From: an uncultured Clostridia bacterium
GTDB taxonomy: Bacteria; Bacillota; Clostridia; UMGS1883
Length of the DNA stretch: 8,703 bases
Direction of reading: 5' to 3'
NCBI GenBank assembly: GCA_947624455.1
Contig: CANQKL010000063.1
Coordinates: 1-8,703, forward strand
Below are positions 1-6,829 of the stretch, piece after piece (positions within the stretch are counted from its first letter, which is position 1; each line of letters starts with the position of its first letter). The notes below the pieces were generated by a model. It made no database searches, had not been told where the DNA came from, and saw only the letters and a program-made list of their open reading frames with translations. The position numbers were made by a program, and so were the translations under genes.

Positions 1-119
1 TGCGACAAACAACGCCGAAGGCGTTTACGAAGTTTTGGGAATATGATAAATTGTGTTGTTGCGACTGACGATTTAAGCTCCTAATCGCCGCAAATGTTTG
101 ATGGCGGCGGCACGGTTTT
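1..119. other. Gene-free 3' flank of the cluster
   Basis: I see no credible coding region here. The stretch lies downstream of the last minus-strand gene. It holds two hairpins, one at positions 11-25 and one with arms at 86-91 and 104-109. The rest is AT-richer than the genes and shows no recognisable promoter. Confidence 0.6.
11..25 (-). terminator. Weak candidate terminator hairpin for the purD-SLOG end
   Basis: The sequence AACGCCGAAGGCGTT is a perfect 6-bp stem with a 3-nt loop. Read on the minus strand it is followed by GTTTGT, which is only partly U-rich. It lies about 95 bp past the stop codon of the last gene of the cluster. It could act as a factor-independent terminator, but the missing U-run makes this weak, and it may be only a short palindrome. 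Confidence 0.25.
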
Positions 120-121
120 TT
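86..121 (+). terminator. Possible plus-strand terminator facing into the cluster
   Basis: CGCCGC (86-91) pairs with GCGGCG (104-109) across a 12-nt loop. Six T residues follow at 116-121. On the plus strand this resembles a factor-independent terminator, which would fit a convergent gene to the left of the window. The loop is long and six bases separate stem from T-run, so the call is weak. Confidence 0.2.
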
Positions 122-635
122 ATTGCTGTTCCTCCAACAGATTTATGATCTCTATCCCCTTTTGTTCCGCAAACCTCACGGTCTGGCCCGTGCCGCTGGC
201 CCGGCGCGTACTGTCGTAATAACAGACGCAGCAGTCGGCGGCCTCCACCAGGCGCAGGTTCCGCTCCCTCATGCAGCCTTGGTAGTAGGAGGGGGCGAGA
301 ATATTGACGCTGTCCGCCCGGCGGGCTATATCGCTTAACATCGCCCGGGCCTCCGGCGTCCAGCGGAGGGTAAAGCTGGTGGGCGGGCAGGGCAGCAGCA
401 GATTTAAGCGTATGCCGGGGTAATTGTCCCTCAGCGTCAGCGCCGCCCGTGCGCAGACCGTGTCCCACCCGATGGCGCCCCCGGCGTAAAAGTCCACGGC
501 CCCCCGCTGTATCAGCTTTTCAAGGACGGAGAACAGCCGGGCCTGAAGGCCGCCGGTCAGACGCATTTGTCGGTGTCCGGTGAAGCACACGCTCCGTACA
601 GCTCCCTCGCCGGGAAAAAATCTGGCGCCGTCCAT
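120..635 (-). CDS. SLOG-superfamily (DUF1273/YpsA-like) nucleotide-binding protein
   Basis: This 171-residue protein has the Rossmann-like pattern of the SLOG superfamily. It shows an N-terminal strand ending in CFTGHR (residues 17-22) and the glycine signature GGAIGWD (52-58). Near the C-terminus come MRERNLRLVEAAD (122-134) and SGTGQTVRFA (147-156), where DUF1273/YpsA-type proteins keep an RN..LV..SD element and an SGT loop. SLOG proteins bind nucleotides or nucleotide-derived ligands; the ligand here cannot be read from sequence. The start ATG shares one base with the purD stop (TGATG). No strong ribosome binding site is visible before it, so translation probably depends on termination-reinitiation from purD. 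Its place as the coupled last gene of a purine cluster suggests, without proof, a purine-derived ligand. The first 13 residues precede the conserved core, so a later start cannot be excluded. Confidence 0.82.
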   Translation of the reverse strand: MDGARFFPGEGAVRSVCFTGHRQMRLTGGLQARLFSVLEKLIQRGAVDFYAGGAIGWDTVCARAALTLRDNYPGIRLNLLLPCPPTSFTLRWTPEARAMLSDIARRADSVNILAPSYYQGCMRERNLRLVEAADCCVCYYDSTRRASGTGQTVRFAEQKGIEIINLLEEQQ

Positions 636-1903
636 CAGTATTTTTTAACGCCGATGTCGCGGCGGAAGTGCATCTTGTCGAAGCGCACCTTCTCCACAGC
701 CTCATAGGCCCGTTTTATGGCGGCGTCAAGGCTGTCCGCAAGAGCGGTCACGCCCAGCACCCGGCCTCCGGCGGTGAGAAGCTTGCCGCCCTCGCGCTTT
801 GTTCCGGCGTGGAACACGGTGACGCCCTCCATGGCCTCGGCCTCGGCGACGCCGGTTATCTCCTTGCCGCTCTCGTACTTTTCGGGGTAGCCGCCGCTGG
901 CCGCAACCACGCAGACGCAGCCCCCGTCCTTCCACTTTATGTCAACCTCGTCAAGACGTTCGTCAATTATGGCCTCGAAAATCTCCAGCAGATCGCCATC
1001 CAGCCTCGGCAGCACCGCCTGAGTCTCCGGGTCGCCGAAGCGGCAGTTGTACTCGATGACCTTGACCCCGTCCTTTGTGGACATGAGGCCGAAGTACAGC
1101 ACGCCCTTAAAAGTGCGGCCCTCGGCGTTCATTGCCGCCATGGTGGGTAGGAAAATGTTCTCCATGCACTCCTTCTCCATTTCGGGAGTGTAGACGCGGC
1201 TGGGAGAGAAGGCCCCCATTCCGCCGGTGTTCAGGCCCTGATCGTTGTCGTAAGCCCGTTTGTGATCCTGGGCGGAAACCATGGGACGCAGGGTTTTGCC
1301 GTCGGTGAAGGCCAGCACGGATATTTCCGGCCCGGTCAGAAACTCCTCTATGACCACCCGGTTGCCGCTGTCGCCGAACTTTTTGTCCTCCATTATCTCC
1401 TTGACTCCGGCCTCGGCCTCGGCCTCGTCCCCGGCGATGATAACGCCCTTGCCCAGAGCCAGGCCCTCGGCCTTTATGACGGCGGGATAGCTGTTTTTGG
1501 CCCTTATGTAGGCCATGGCCTGTTCCGGGTCGTCAAAGACCTCATAGGCGGCGGTGGGGATGCGGTATTTTTTCATCAGCTCCTTGCTGAAAACCTTGCT
1601 GCCCTCGATTATGGCGGCGTTGGCCCGTGGGCCGAAAGCCCGCAGGCCCCGGCTCTCCAGCAGATCCACAAGACCCATCACCAGCGGGTCGTCGGGGGTA
1701 ACCACGGTCAGGTCGATCTTTTCCCTTTCGGCAAAGTCGGCGATGGCCTCGATGTCCGTGGCCTTGATGGGTACGCAGGTGGCAATGTCGGCGATGCCGC
1801 CGTTGCCGGGGGCGCAGTACAGCTCGGTGACTCTGGGGCTTTGTTTGAGCTTCCAGCAAATGGTGTGTTCGCGGCCTCCGCCGCCAACGACGAGTACTTT
1901 CAT
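635..1903 (-). CDS. purD: Phosphoribosylamine-glycine ligase (GAR synthetase)
   Basis: PurD joins phosphoribosylamine and glycine with ATP to give GAR, the second step of de novo purine synthesis, in the cytosol. The 422-residue length is normal for monofunctional bacterial PurD. The N-terminal domain opens with VLVVGGGGREH (residues 3-13). The ATP-grasp domain spans roughly 100-325, with the glycine-rich GLALGKGVIIAG (147-158), the GLNTGGMGAFSP loop (223-234) and the metal-binding EYNCRFGDPETQ (284-295). The C-terminal barrel-like domain follows, with VVAASGGYPEKY at 332-343. TPDDPL at 69-74 replaces the more usual GPE-PL form, which I take as a clade variant. The start is supported by AAGGAG about 8 nt upstream (1912-1917). 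The gene is separated from the AICAR transformylase by a 347-bp repeat-filled gap and is coupled downstream to the SLOG gene. Confidence 0.98.
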   Translation of the reverse strand: MKVLVVGGGGREHTICWKLKQSPRVTELYCAPGNGGIADIATCVPIKATDIEAIADFAEREKIDLTVVTPDDPLVMGLVDLLESRGLRAFGPRANAAIIEGSKVFSKELMKKYRIPTAAYEVFDDPEQAMAYIRAKNSYPAVIKAEGLALGKGVIIAGDEAEAEAGVKEIMEDKKFGDSGNRVVIEEFLTGPEISVLAFTDGKTLRPMVSAQDHKRAYDNDQGLNTGGMGAFSPSRVYTPEMEKECMENIFLPTMAAMNAEGRTFKGVLYFGLMSTKDGVKVIEYNCRFGDPETQAVLPRLDGDLLEIFEAIIDERLDEVDIKWKDGGCVCVVAASGGYPEKYESGKEITGVAEAEAMEGVTVFHAGTKREGGKLLTAGGRVLGVTALADSLDAAIKRAYEAVEKVRFDKMHFRRDIGVKKY

Positions 1904-1910
1904 ATTTATT

Positions 1911-1917
1911 ACTCCTT
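1911..1917 (-). promoter_or_regulatory. purD ribosome binding site
   Basis: On the minus strand AAGGAGT stands about 8 nt before the ATG at 1903-1901. It fixes the purD start. I found no convincing sigma-A promoter in the 70 bp between the repeat element and this site. Confidence 0.7.
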
Positions 1918-1975
1918 TTTAACGGCCCGTGGGGGCGGACACGTGATTTTCGTAAAATAATGTCAGTTCAGCCTC

Positions 1976-2001
1976 GGGGGAAACCGTTAGGGTTTGCCCC
2001 C
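1976..2001 (+). repeat. Solo copy of the GC-rich terminal hairpin (H3) of the A/B repeat family
   Basis: GGGGG, AAACC, loop GTTAG, GGTTT, a bulged G, then CCCCC form a nested hairpin. The same module closes element A at 2215-2245 and element B at 6830-6860. This copy lacks the outer CGC/GCG pairs. It stands in direct orientation about 242 bp from the 2215 copy, so it may be the end of a partly lost unit or the left border of element A. Confidence 0.75.
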
Positions 2002-2022
2002 AATGCAGCCAAAATTAAATCC

Positions 2023-2245
2023 ATCAAATTCCGGGGAGTGTACCCGGAATTTGATACCTTAATCGGGGTAGGAAAATCAATTTATTGATTTTTCGTAAGC
2101 GAAAGCGCCCGCCAGCGTGACGCTGGACCCGCATTTAGTTCTGTTTCAATATTAGAAACATTAAAGCAAGCCGTAAGGCCGACGATGAAACGGAACGTTT
2201 CCGGAAGGGGGTACCGCGGGGGAAACCGTTAGGGTTGCCCCCGCG
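2023..2245 (+). repeat. Element A: long copy of a modular multi-hairpin interspersed repeat
   Basis: Modules in plus-strand order are as follows. H1 is a perfect 13-bp stem (2023-2035 with 2043-2055, 7-nt loop). A linker ACCTTAATCGGGGTAG follows. H2 is a 9-bp inverted repeat (2073-2081 with 2084-2092), closely preceded by GTAG (2068-2071). The tag CGTAAGCGAAAGCGCCCG is at 2094-2111. A variable region holds small hairpins: CCAGCG/CGCTGG at 2112-2126, TGTTTC/GAAACA at 2142-2160 and GAAACG/CGTTTC at 2187-2201. H3, CGCGGGGG paired with CCCCCGCG, closes the element at 2215-2245. Element B shares H1 to the tag and H3 but lacks about 95 bp of the variable region. The element fills most of the 347-bp gap between the AICAR transformylase gene and purD, opposite to transcription. 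No open reading frame is evident in it. Confidence 0.85.
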
Positions 2246-2250
2246 CCTCT

Positions 2251-3426
2251 TTAGTGGTGGAACAGTCTTATCCCCGTGAACGCCATGGCGATGCCGTACT
2301 TGTCGCAGGTCTCGATGACGTTGTCGTCACGGATGGAGCCGCCGGGCTGGGCGATGTACTCCACGCCGCTCTTGCGGGCCCGCTCCACATTGTCGCCAAA
2401 GGGGAAGAACGCGTCGCTGCCCACGCAGGTACCCTTGTTCTGGGCCAGCCATGCTTTTTGCTCCTCCTTGGTGAACACGGGGGGCTTCTCCTTGAACAGG
2501 GTCTGCCACTTGCCCTCGGCCAGCACGTCCATGTACTCGTCGCTGATGTACACGTCGATAGTGTTGTCCCGGTCGGGGCGGCGGATGCCGTCCACAAACT
2601 TAAGGTTCATCACCTGGGGAGCCTGACGCAGCCACCAGATGTCGGCCTTGTTGCCTGCCAGGCGGGTGCAGTGAATACGGCTCTGCTGACCCGCGCCGAT
2701 GCCGATGGCCTGTCCGTCCTTCACGTAGCAGACGGAGTTGGACTGAGTGTATTTCAGGGTTATGAGGGAAATTATCAGATCGCGCTTTTTGTCGGCGGGG
2801 ATGTTCTTGTTTTGAGTTACAACGTTAGAGAGCAGCTCCCCGTCGATGGCCAGCTCGTTGCGGCCCTGCTCAAAGGTCACGCCGAACACCTGTTTACGCT
2901 CGATGGGCGCGGGAACGTAAGCGGGGTCGATCTGAATTACGTTATAGGAACCCTTGCGCTTGGTCTTGAGTATGGCAAGGGCCTCGTCGGTGTAGCCGGG
3001 GGCGATTATGCCGTCGCTGACCTCCCGGGCCAGCAAAGTGGCGGTGGCCTTGTCGCAGGGGTCGGACAGGGCCACAAAGTCCCCGTAAGAGGACATCCGA
3101 TCCGCGCCTCGGGCGGCGGCATAGGCGCTGGCGATGGGGCTAAGCTCCAGATCGTCAACGAAGTATATCTTTTTCAGAGTGTCGCTCAGCTCCGTGGCAA
3201 CGGCGGCTCCGGCGGGGGAAACGTGCTTGAAGCTGGTGGCCGCGGGCAGGCCCGTGGCGATCTTCAGCTCCCGCACAAGCTGCCAGCCGTTGAAGGCGTC
3301 CAGCAGGTTTATGTAGCCGGGCTTGCCGTTAAGCACGGTGATGGGCAGGTCGCCCCCGTTCTCCATAAAGACGCGGGAGGGCTTTTGGTTGGGGTTGCAT
3401 CCGTATTTGAGCTGCATTTCGTTCAT
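2251..3426 (-). CDS. purH: AICAR transformylase, stand-alone (lacks the IMP cyclohydrolase domain)
   Basis: This enzyme transfers a formyl group from 10-formyl-tetrahydrofolate to AICAR to give FAICAR, the ninth step of IMP synthesis. The 391 residues correspond to the transformylase half of PurH only. The protein begins directly with MQLKYGCNPNQ, and no N-terminal MGS-like cyclohydrolase domain precedes it. Family landmarks are the lysine-histidine pair in SFKHVSPAGAA (K67, H68), the LKYTQSNSVCY and IGIGAGQQSRIHC stretches in the middle, and FFPFGDNVERA followed by IAQPGGSIRDD and FTGIRLFHH at the C-terminus. The start has AAAGGA about 9 nt upstream. Only 19 bp separate it from the stop of the peptidase gene before it. 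The missing cyclohydrolase activity is supplied by the PurO-like gene two positions upstream. Some annotations reserve purH for the bifunctional form. Confidence 0.96.
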   Translation of the reverse strand: MNEMQLKYGCNPNQKPSRVFMENGGDLPITVLNGKPGYINLLDAFNGWQLVRELKIATGLPAATSFKHVSPAGAAVATELSDTLKKIYFVDDLELSPIASAYAAARGADRMSSYGDFVALSDPCDKATATLLAREVSDGIIAPGYTDEALAILKTKRKGSYNVIQIDPAYVPAPIERKQVFGVTFEQGRNELAIDGELLSNVVTQNKNIPADKKRDLIISLITLKYTQSNSVCYVKDGQAIGIGAGQQSRIHCTRLAGNKADIWWLRQAPQVMNLKFVDGIRRPDRDNTIDVYISDEYMDVLAEGKWQTLFKEKPPVFTKEEQKAWLAQNKGTCVGSDAFFPFGDNVERARKSGVEYIAQPGGSIRDDNVIETCDKYGIAMAFTGIRLFHH

Positions 3427-3445
3427 GTCGTTTTTTCCTTTCTTT

Positions 3446-5155
3446 CTAATATAGGGGCTTCATACCTATCGCTTCCAGTAATTTGTTGAACGAAGCGTAA
3501 CGGTTGGGGTAAAGGGTCTTTACGCCCTCCATCCGGTCATGGCTGCCCCAGCTTTGGAAGTAGAGGCGGGCGAACTCCGCCAGTCCCTCGTCGCTGTTGG
3601 AACTTCCATATTTTGACACGGGCAGGATGTCGGCTTCAATGGCTCTTTGCCACTCCTCGCTGTGGCACCAGTGGGTCTCGGGCTTTTCATAGGCCCCGCC
3701 GTTGGCCAGAAACTCAACGCTGTGACCCAGCTCGTGGCAGAAATTGCGGGCCATTGTCTCGGCGTTCGTCCCATCGGTCACCCGAACGGTGAGTACCTTG
3801 CCGTCACAGTTGTAGGAGTAGGAGGAGGCCGGAACATAGACGTTCACCTGCTGGATGAACTGCCGGTACTCATAGGGGAACCGGGCCAGAGCCTGGATGG
3901 CGGTCTGAACGTTGTTCGCGCCGGTCTCGTCATAATAAAATTTCACGGTCTGGCTGTGGCCGGAGCCGGTGTAGGTCACGTCGAGGCGGTCGTATTCCTT
4001 TTCGCCCGCGTCCCAGACGTAAAGCTTTTCCTTGACGGGGCCGGACTGGGAAATCTCCGCGTCCCCGCCGGGGAGGCCGGTAATGGTGACGGCGTTTATC
4101 TCGTTTGTTCCGGCGGCGTTATAAGAGGGCACGGTCGCCATTGCCGCGAGAATGGCGCTTTTTTGCGTTTCGGGGGTCGTAGCGTCCCTGCTGTCGTAAA
4201 TTCTGGTAAAGGCCGCCTCCATGGTGTCCAGCAGGCTGTCGCCGTTGGAGCCGTTGGGCAGCACAACAGCCCCGGGTGAGGTGCAAATTTCAGTGAGCCT
4301 TTGTTTCTGGGCCTCGGTCAGGAGCTTGTAGCCCTCCACCGCCGTCACAAGGGTAAAGGGGCTTTCGCCGGTCTTGGTCAGGGCAAAGGGATACGGCTCA
4401 GACCGCAAAACGACTTCGCCGCCCTCGATGGCCAGATAGCCGCCGTCATAATTTTGTATGCAGTACTGCTCCCCCTCTGGGATGAGCTTCCACAGCATAG
4501 TCGTGGAGCCGAAGCCGTATATCCGCCGTCCGGGCGTGCCGCCGTTGTCGTAAAGCCGGTATTTTTCGTCGGCAAAGCCGACCCAGCCGCCGCCCATGTC
4601 TTTCAGGCGGAAGGGCGTGCCTGTCTCGGAGGCCCGCAGATATTTTCGCGTACCCTCCTGAACCACGGCGATGCTGCCGTCGCCTCCGTCAAGGGTGTAA
4701 TACCGCTCGTAAATGCCGTCATAGCCGGTGTCCGCGTCGGTCACGGGGGCCTTGTATACAAGGGCGGAATTGTTGACGGTCATGGGTTCAAGGGTCTGGG
4801 CGTCCATGACGATCACTCTCACCGCCGCTCCGTCCTCAAGTCCCTTCGGAACGTCCAGGGTCAGCGTGGCGCTGCCAAGCTCAAACTGTCCCATAGGGGC
4901 GGTTTGCAGGGCTTTGGCGGAAAAGTCCGCCAGCTTTCCGCCGCCGTCATAATAGCCCAGAGACGTCAGGTATTTTCCGCTGCCGACTACCTGCACCGAG
5001 GCCGTGATCCGTCCCGGGGCCAGCCTGCCGTCGGAAACAAGAGCGTTGTCAATGCGGAAGGTCACCTGAGCTATGTCGGTCATTTCGACCGCAAGGACAG
5101 GCAGGGCGGCAAAAATCATACACATCGCCGTAAGTGTGGCGAGGAGCTTACGCAT
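3446..5155 (-). CDS. Secreted HExxH zinc metallopeptidase with N-terminal beta domains
   Basis: This 569-residue protein has a clear signal peptide: MRK, a hydrophobic core to about residue 20, then a likely cleavage after LPVLA (18-22). Residues about 25-135 look like a beta-sandwich of the kind common on secreted clostridial proteins. Residues about 150-262 have short repeated strands and an LWKLIPEGEQYCIQNYDGGY stretch (221-240), which suggests a ricin-type beta-trefoil. The C-terminal part carries HELGH (474-478), the zincin signature, followed about 45 residues later by DEGLAEFARLYF (522-533). Its E523 or E527 is the likely third zinc ligand, giving a gluzincin resembling the anthrax lethal factor-like fold. 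I see no sortase motif or C-terminal anchor. The first ATG overlaps the stop of the cyclohydrolase gene by 8 nt. Substrate is unknown. A secreted peptidase is unexpected inside a purine cluster. Confidence 0.85.
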   Translation of the reverse strand: MRKLLATLTAMCMIFAALPVLAVEMTDIAQVTFRIDNALVSDGRLAPGRITASVQVVGSGKYLTSLGYYDGGGKLADFSAKALQTAPMGQFELGSATLTLDVPKGLEDGAAVRVIVMDAQTLEPMTVNNSALVYKAPVTDADTGYDGIYERYYTLDGGDGSIAVVQEGTRKYLRASETGTPFRLKDMGGGWVGFADEKYRLYDNGGTPGRRIYGFGSTTMLWKLIPEGEQYCIQNYDGGYLAIEGGEVVLRSEPYPFALTKTGESPFTLVTAVEGYKLLTEAQKQRLTEICTSPGAVVLPNGSNGDSLLDTMEAAFTRIYDSRDATTPETQKSAILAAMATVPSYNAAGTNEINAVTITGLPGGDAEISQSGPVKEKLYVWDAGEKEYDRLDVTYTGSGHSQTVKFYYDETGANNVQTAIQALARFPYEYRQFIQQVNVYVPASSYSYNCDGKVLTVRVTDGTNAETMARNFCHELGHSVEFLANGGAYEKPETHWCHSEEWQRAIEADILPVSKYGSSNSDEGLAEFARLYFQSWGSHDRMEGVKTLYPNRYASFNKLLEAIGMKPLY

Positions 5156-5855
5156 TTTTGTTCACTATCCTCGTCTCGTACTCGCCTGTGCCGATGTCGA
5201 TGAAGCGCACGAACAGGGAAACCTTGTTGTCCCCGTTGAGGCTGTTCCAGAGGTTGTCGGTAAACTCGTCTATATCGCCGGTGATTTCCACGGTTTTTGG
5301 CTCGCCCTTAAAGCTGGGCAGGGGGTTGCCGTCGCCCATATATGTATGGATGAGGTGGCCGACGCCCTTCTGGGGGGCCTTGTAGCTGAAGGTGAACCGC
5401 TGGCAGGAGGCGGGGTCGCCGTCCGCGCTCTTGAGGATGGACAGGGCGTAGCTGTAGTTCCCGTCTATCTTCATTATGCCGCTGATGCGGGGGGTGTAGT
5501 TGGGGGCGTCCGGCTCGAACTCCCGGGTGCGCAGGGCCTGCTCAAAGGTGAATTGCTGGTTCATCAGCTCGTATATGGTGTCGGTCTGATCGCCGTTGGT
5601 GACGATGGTCTTGTTGCCCAGGACGCGAACGGGGGCGTAGATGATGAGGCTGGGGTCCTCCAGTTTCGAGGGGTCGAAGGCCTGGGTGCGGATGCCCTCG
5701 CCGTCCTCCACAAAGACACGGTTGCGGCTGTTTACGCTGCGGCCCATGATAAAGTAGGCCGCCACGGCCTTGGTGCCGTCGGCGCTGCGGCCCAGCACTA
5801 TGCCGCGTCCGGGGTAGGCGTTGGAGCGCAGGTCGTCAAAAAGGTTGATTTTCAT
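5148..5855 (-). CDS. purO: PurO-type IMP cyclohydrolase
   Basis: The protein belongs to the IMP_cyclohyd family, first known from archaeal PurO and also found in Clostridia that have a stand-alone AICAR transformylase. It closes FAICAR to IMP, the last step of the pathway. Visible family stretches, numbered from the start chosen here, are YPGRGIVLG (14-22), AYFIMGRSVNSRNR (33-46), TNGDQTD (86-92), the PNYTPRISGI region (118-127) and IHTYMGDGNPLPSF (169-182). A near-ideal AAAGGA lies 8 nt before the ATG at 5855-5853. It abuts the earlier ATG at 5864, so the later one is preferred (235 residues; 238 from the earlier). The stop overlaps the peptidase start by 8 nt. The symbol follows archaeal usage. 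Its nearness to the transformylase supports the role. Confidence 0.92.
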   Translation of the reverse strand: MKINLFDDLRSNAYPGRGIVLGRSADGTKAVAAYFIMGRSVNSRNRVFVEDGEGIRTQAFDPSKLEDPSLIIYAPVRVLGNKTIVTNGDQTDTIYELMNQQFTFEQALRTREFEPDAPNYTPRISGIMKIDGNYSYALSILKSADGDPASCQRFTFSYKAPQKGVGHLIHTYMGDGNPLPSFKGEPKTVEITGDIDEFTDNLWNSLNGDNKVSLFVRFIDIGTGEYETRIVNKNA

Positions 5856-5869
5856 TCTTTTCATCCTTT
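5853..5869 (-). promoter_or_regulatory. Ribosome binding site deciding the cyclohydrolase start
   Basis: AAAGGA (minus strand, 5869-5864) is followed by TGAAAAGA and then ATG at 5855-5853, a standard 8-nt spacing. The ATG at 5864-5862 begins on the last base of the site itself and so cannot easily be used with it. Confidence 0.65.
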
Positions 5870-5879
5870 CAATTTAAAG

Positions 5880-6197
5880 TTATCGGTTATACTGATATAT
5901 CACAAATATCCACAGACAGAGGTGTACCAGCAGCATCAGGCCGAAGCAGACAATGAGGGGGACGTCGGTTCTCCACGCCCAGCCGCCCCTGCGCTTGTCC
6001 GCCGACAGCAGGCAGGCCGAGGCGATAAGGCCCACAATGCCCACAACGCCCGCCGAGGTCGCCAGATAGTCGCTCATGAACCGTACCACGGCGGGCCGGG
6101 CGGGGGAGTCGTAATTCCCCACAACGCCCACGGTTATGACGGAGGCCACGGTCAGTATCACGACGAGCCAGAGTATTATTCGGAAAAAGTTTCGCAT
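5880..6197 (-). CDS. Small three-helix membrane protein, unknown function
   Basis: I do not recognise this 105-residue protein. It shows three hydrophobic segments, at about residues 5-27, 45-64 and 79-101. A short polar loop lies after the first (GNYDSPARP) and a basic loop, DKRRGGWAWR (67-76), after the second. By the positive-inside rule the basic loop is cytoplasmic, which would put the N-terminus outside, although MRN also carries one positive charge. The frame stays open upstream to 6272, but the start at 6197 is preferred because AGGAG lies 8 nt before it and overlaps the purN stop codon. The protein is therefore tightly packed between purN and the cyclohydrolase gene. It has no domain that would suggest purine transport, and it is too short for known purine permeases. 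Confidence 0.75.
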   Translation of the reverse strand: MRNFFRIILWLVVILTVASVITVGVVGNYDSPARPAVVRFMSDYLATSAGVVGIVGLIASACLLSADKRRGGWAWRTDVPLIVCFGLMLLVHLCLWIFVIYQYNR

Positions 6198-6211
6198 ATT
6201 CCCAACTCCTA
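6195..6211 (-). promoter_or_regulatory. Ribosome binding site overlapping the purN stop
   Basis: On the minus strand TAGGAGTTGGGAATATG contains the purN TAG stop, the AGGAG site, and the ATG of the membrane protein 8 nt later. This fixes the downstream start and implies translational coupling to purN. Confidence 0.65.
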
Positions 6212-6808
6212 ATTTTTCGTTTCCAATTCCCCTCCGCACACCATTTCCACCGCTCGGGGGAGAATCACCCACTCGGCCTCCTCCATCACCCGACGCTGCA
6301 AGGTTTCGGCGGTGTCGCTGGGGTCGATGTAGACGGCCTTTTGCATGATTATCTTGCCGCCGTCCACTATCTCGTTGACAAAGTGGACCGTGGCCCCGGT
6401 GACCTTTACGCCGTAATCCAGGGCCGCCTGATGCACCCGCAGGCCGTAGAAGCCGTCGCCGCAGAAGGAGGGTATCAGCGAGGGGTGGATATTAATTATC
6501 CTGTCACGGTATTCGTGGAGCAGTTCCCCGTCCAGAATGGAGAGGAAGCCCGCCAGCACTATCAGGTCGATGTGGCGGGCCTTCATGAACTCGGTCATGG
6601 CGTGGGAATAGTTTTCGCCCTCCTCCTTTTTGGAAATGACGGCTGTTTCGATACCGGCCCTTTTCGCCCGTTCAAGGGCGTAGGCTCCGGCCTTGCTGGA
6701 TACGACGGCCACGATGCGGCCGCTCTTGATTATGCCGCTGTTTTGGGCGTCGATCAGGGCCTGGAGGTTGGTGCCTCCGCCGCTGACCAGAACGGCAATG
6801 TTTTTCAT
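6209..6808 (-). CDS. purN: Phosphoribosylglycinamide formyltransferase (GAR transformylase)
   Basis: PurN transfers the formyl group of 10-formyl-tetrahydrofolate to GAR to give FGAR, step three of the pathway. The 199-residue length is typical. The substrate-phosphate loop is SGGGTNL (residues 9-15). The catalytic region reads INIHPSLIPSF (105-115) with N107 and H109, followed by GATVHFVNEIVDGG (138-151), where D149 matches the conserved catalytic aspartate of E. coli PurN. The FCGDGFYGLRVHQAA stretch (115-129) replaces the shorter E. coli loop and is, as I recall, common in clostridial PurN. A strong GGGAGGAAG site precedes the ATG at 6808. The first ten codons and this site are duplicated 214 bp upstream, next to the RAYT stop, with element B between the copies. 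Confidence 0.97.
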   Translation of the reverse strand: MKNIAVLVSGGGTNLQALIDAQNSGIIKSGRIVAVVSSKAGAYALERAKRAGIETAVISKKEEGENYSHAMTEFMKARHIDLIVLAGFLSILDGELLHEYRDRIINIHPSLIPSFCGDGFYGLRVHQAALDYGVKVTGATVHFVNEIVDGGKIIMQKAVYIDPSDTAETLQRRVMEEAEWVILPRAVEMVCGGELETKN

Positions 6809-6822
6809 GTAGCTTCCTCCCT
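6779..6822 (-). repeat. 44-bp direct repeat, functional copy (purN start and ribosome binding site)
   Basis: This segment holds the first ten purN codons and its ribosome binding site. It matches 6993-7036 at 43 of 44 positions, the one difference being at 6791 versus 7005. The offset is 214 bp. Element B and short flanks fill the 170 bp between the copies. Confidence 0.9.
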
Positions 6823-6829
6823 TCTTTCT

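Noticed and set aside
1542..1922. Small open frames within purD on both strands
   Set aside because: They are shadow frames of purD with no start signals or conserved content.
1904..2250. Purine riboswitch or T-box in the gap before purD
   Set aside because: I found no purine aptamer core or T-box motif. The structured sequence is a repeat shared with 6830-6967 in the opposite orientation, which does not fit a cis-acting riboswitch.
2254..3489. Long plus-strand open frame opposite the AICAR transformylase gene
   Set aside because: It is antisense to a clear enzyme gene, its translation is repetitive in Gly, Val and Leu without family motifs, and it reflects GC-biased third positions of the real gene.
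5073..6212. 379-codon plus-strand open frame
   Set aside because: It runs antisense across three adjoining minus-strand genes with good start sites, and its translation shows no recognisable domain.
6209..6272. Longer N-terminus for the membrane protein, from 6272
   Set aside because: The extra residues are read out of the purN coding region in another frame, are rich in Gly and Pro, and the ribosome binding site points to the ATG at 6197.
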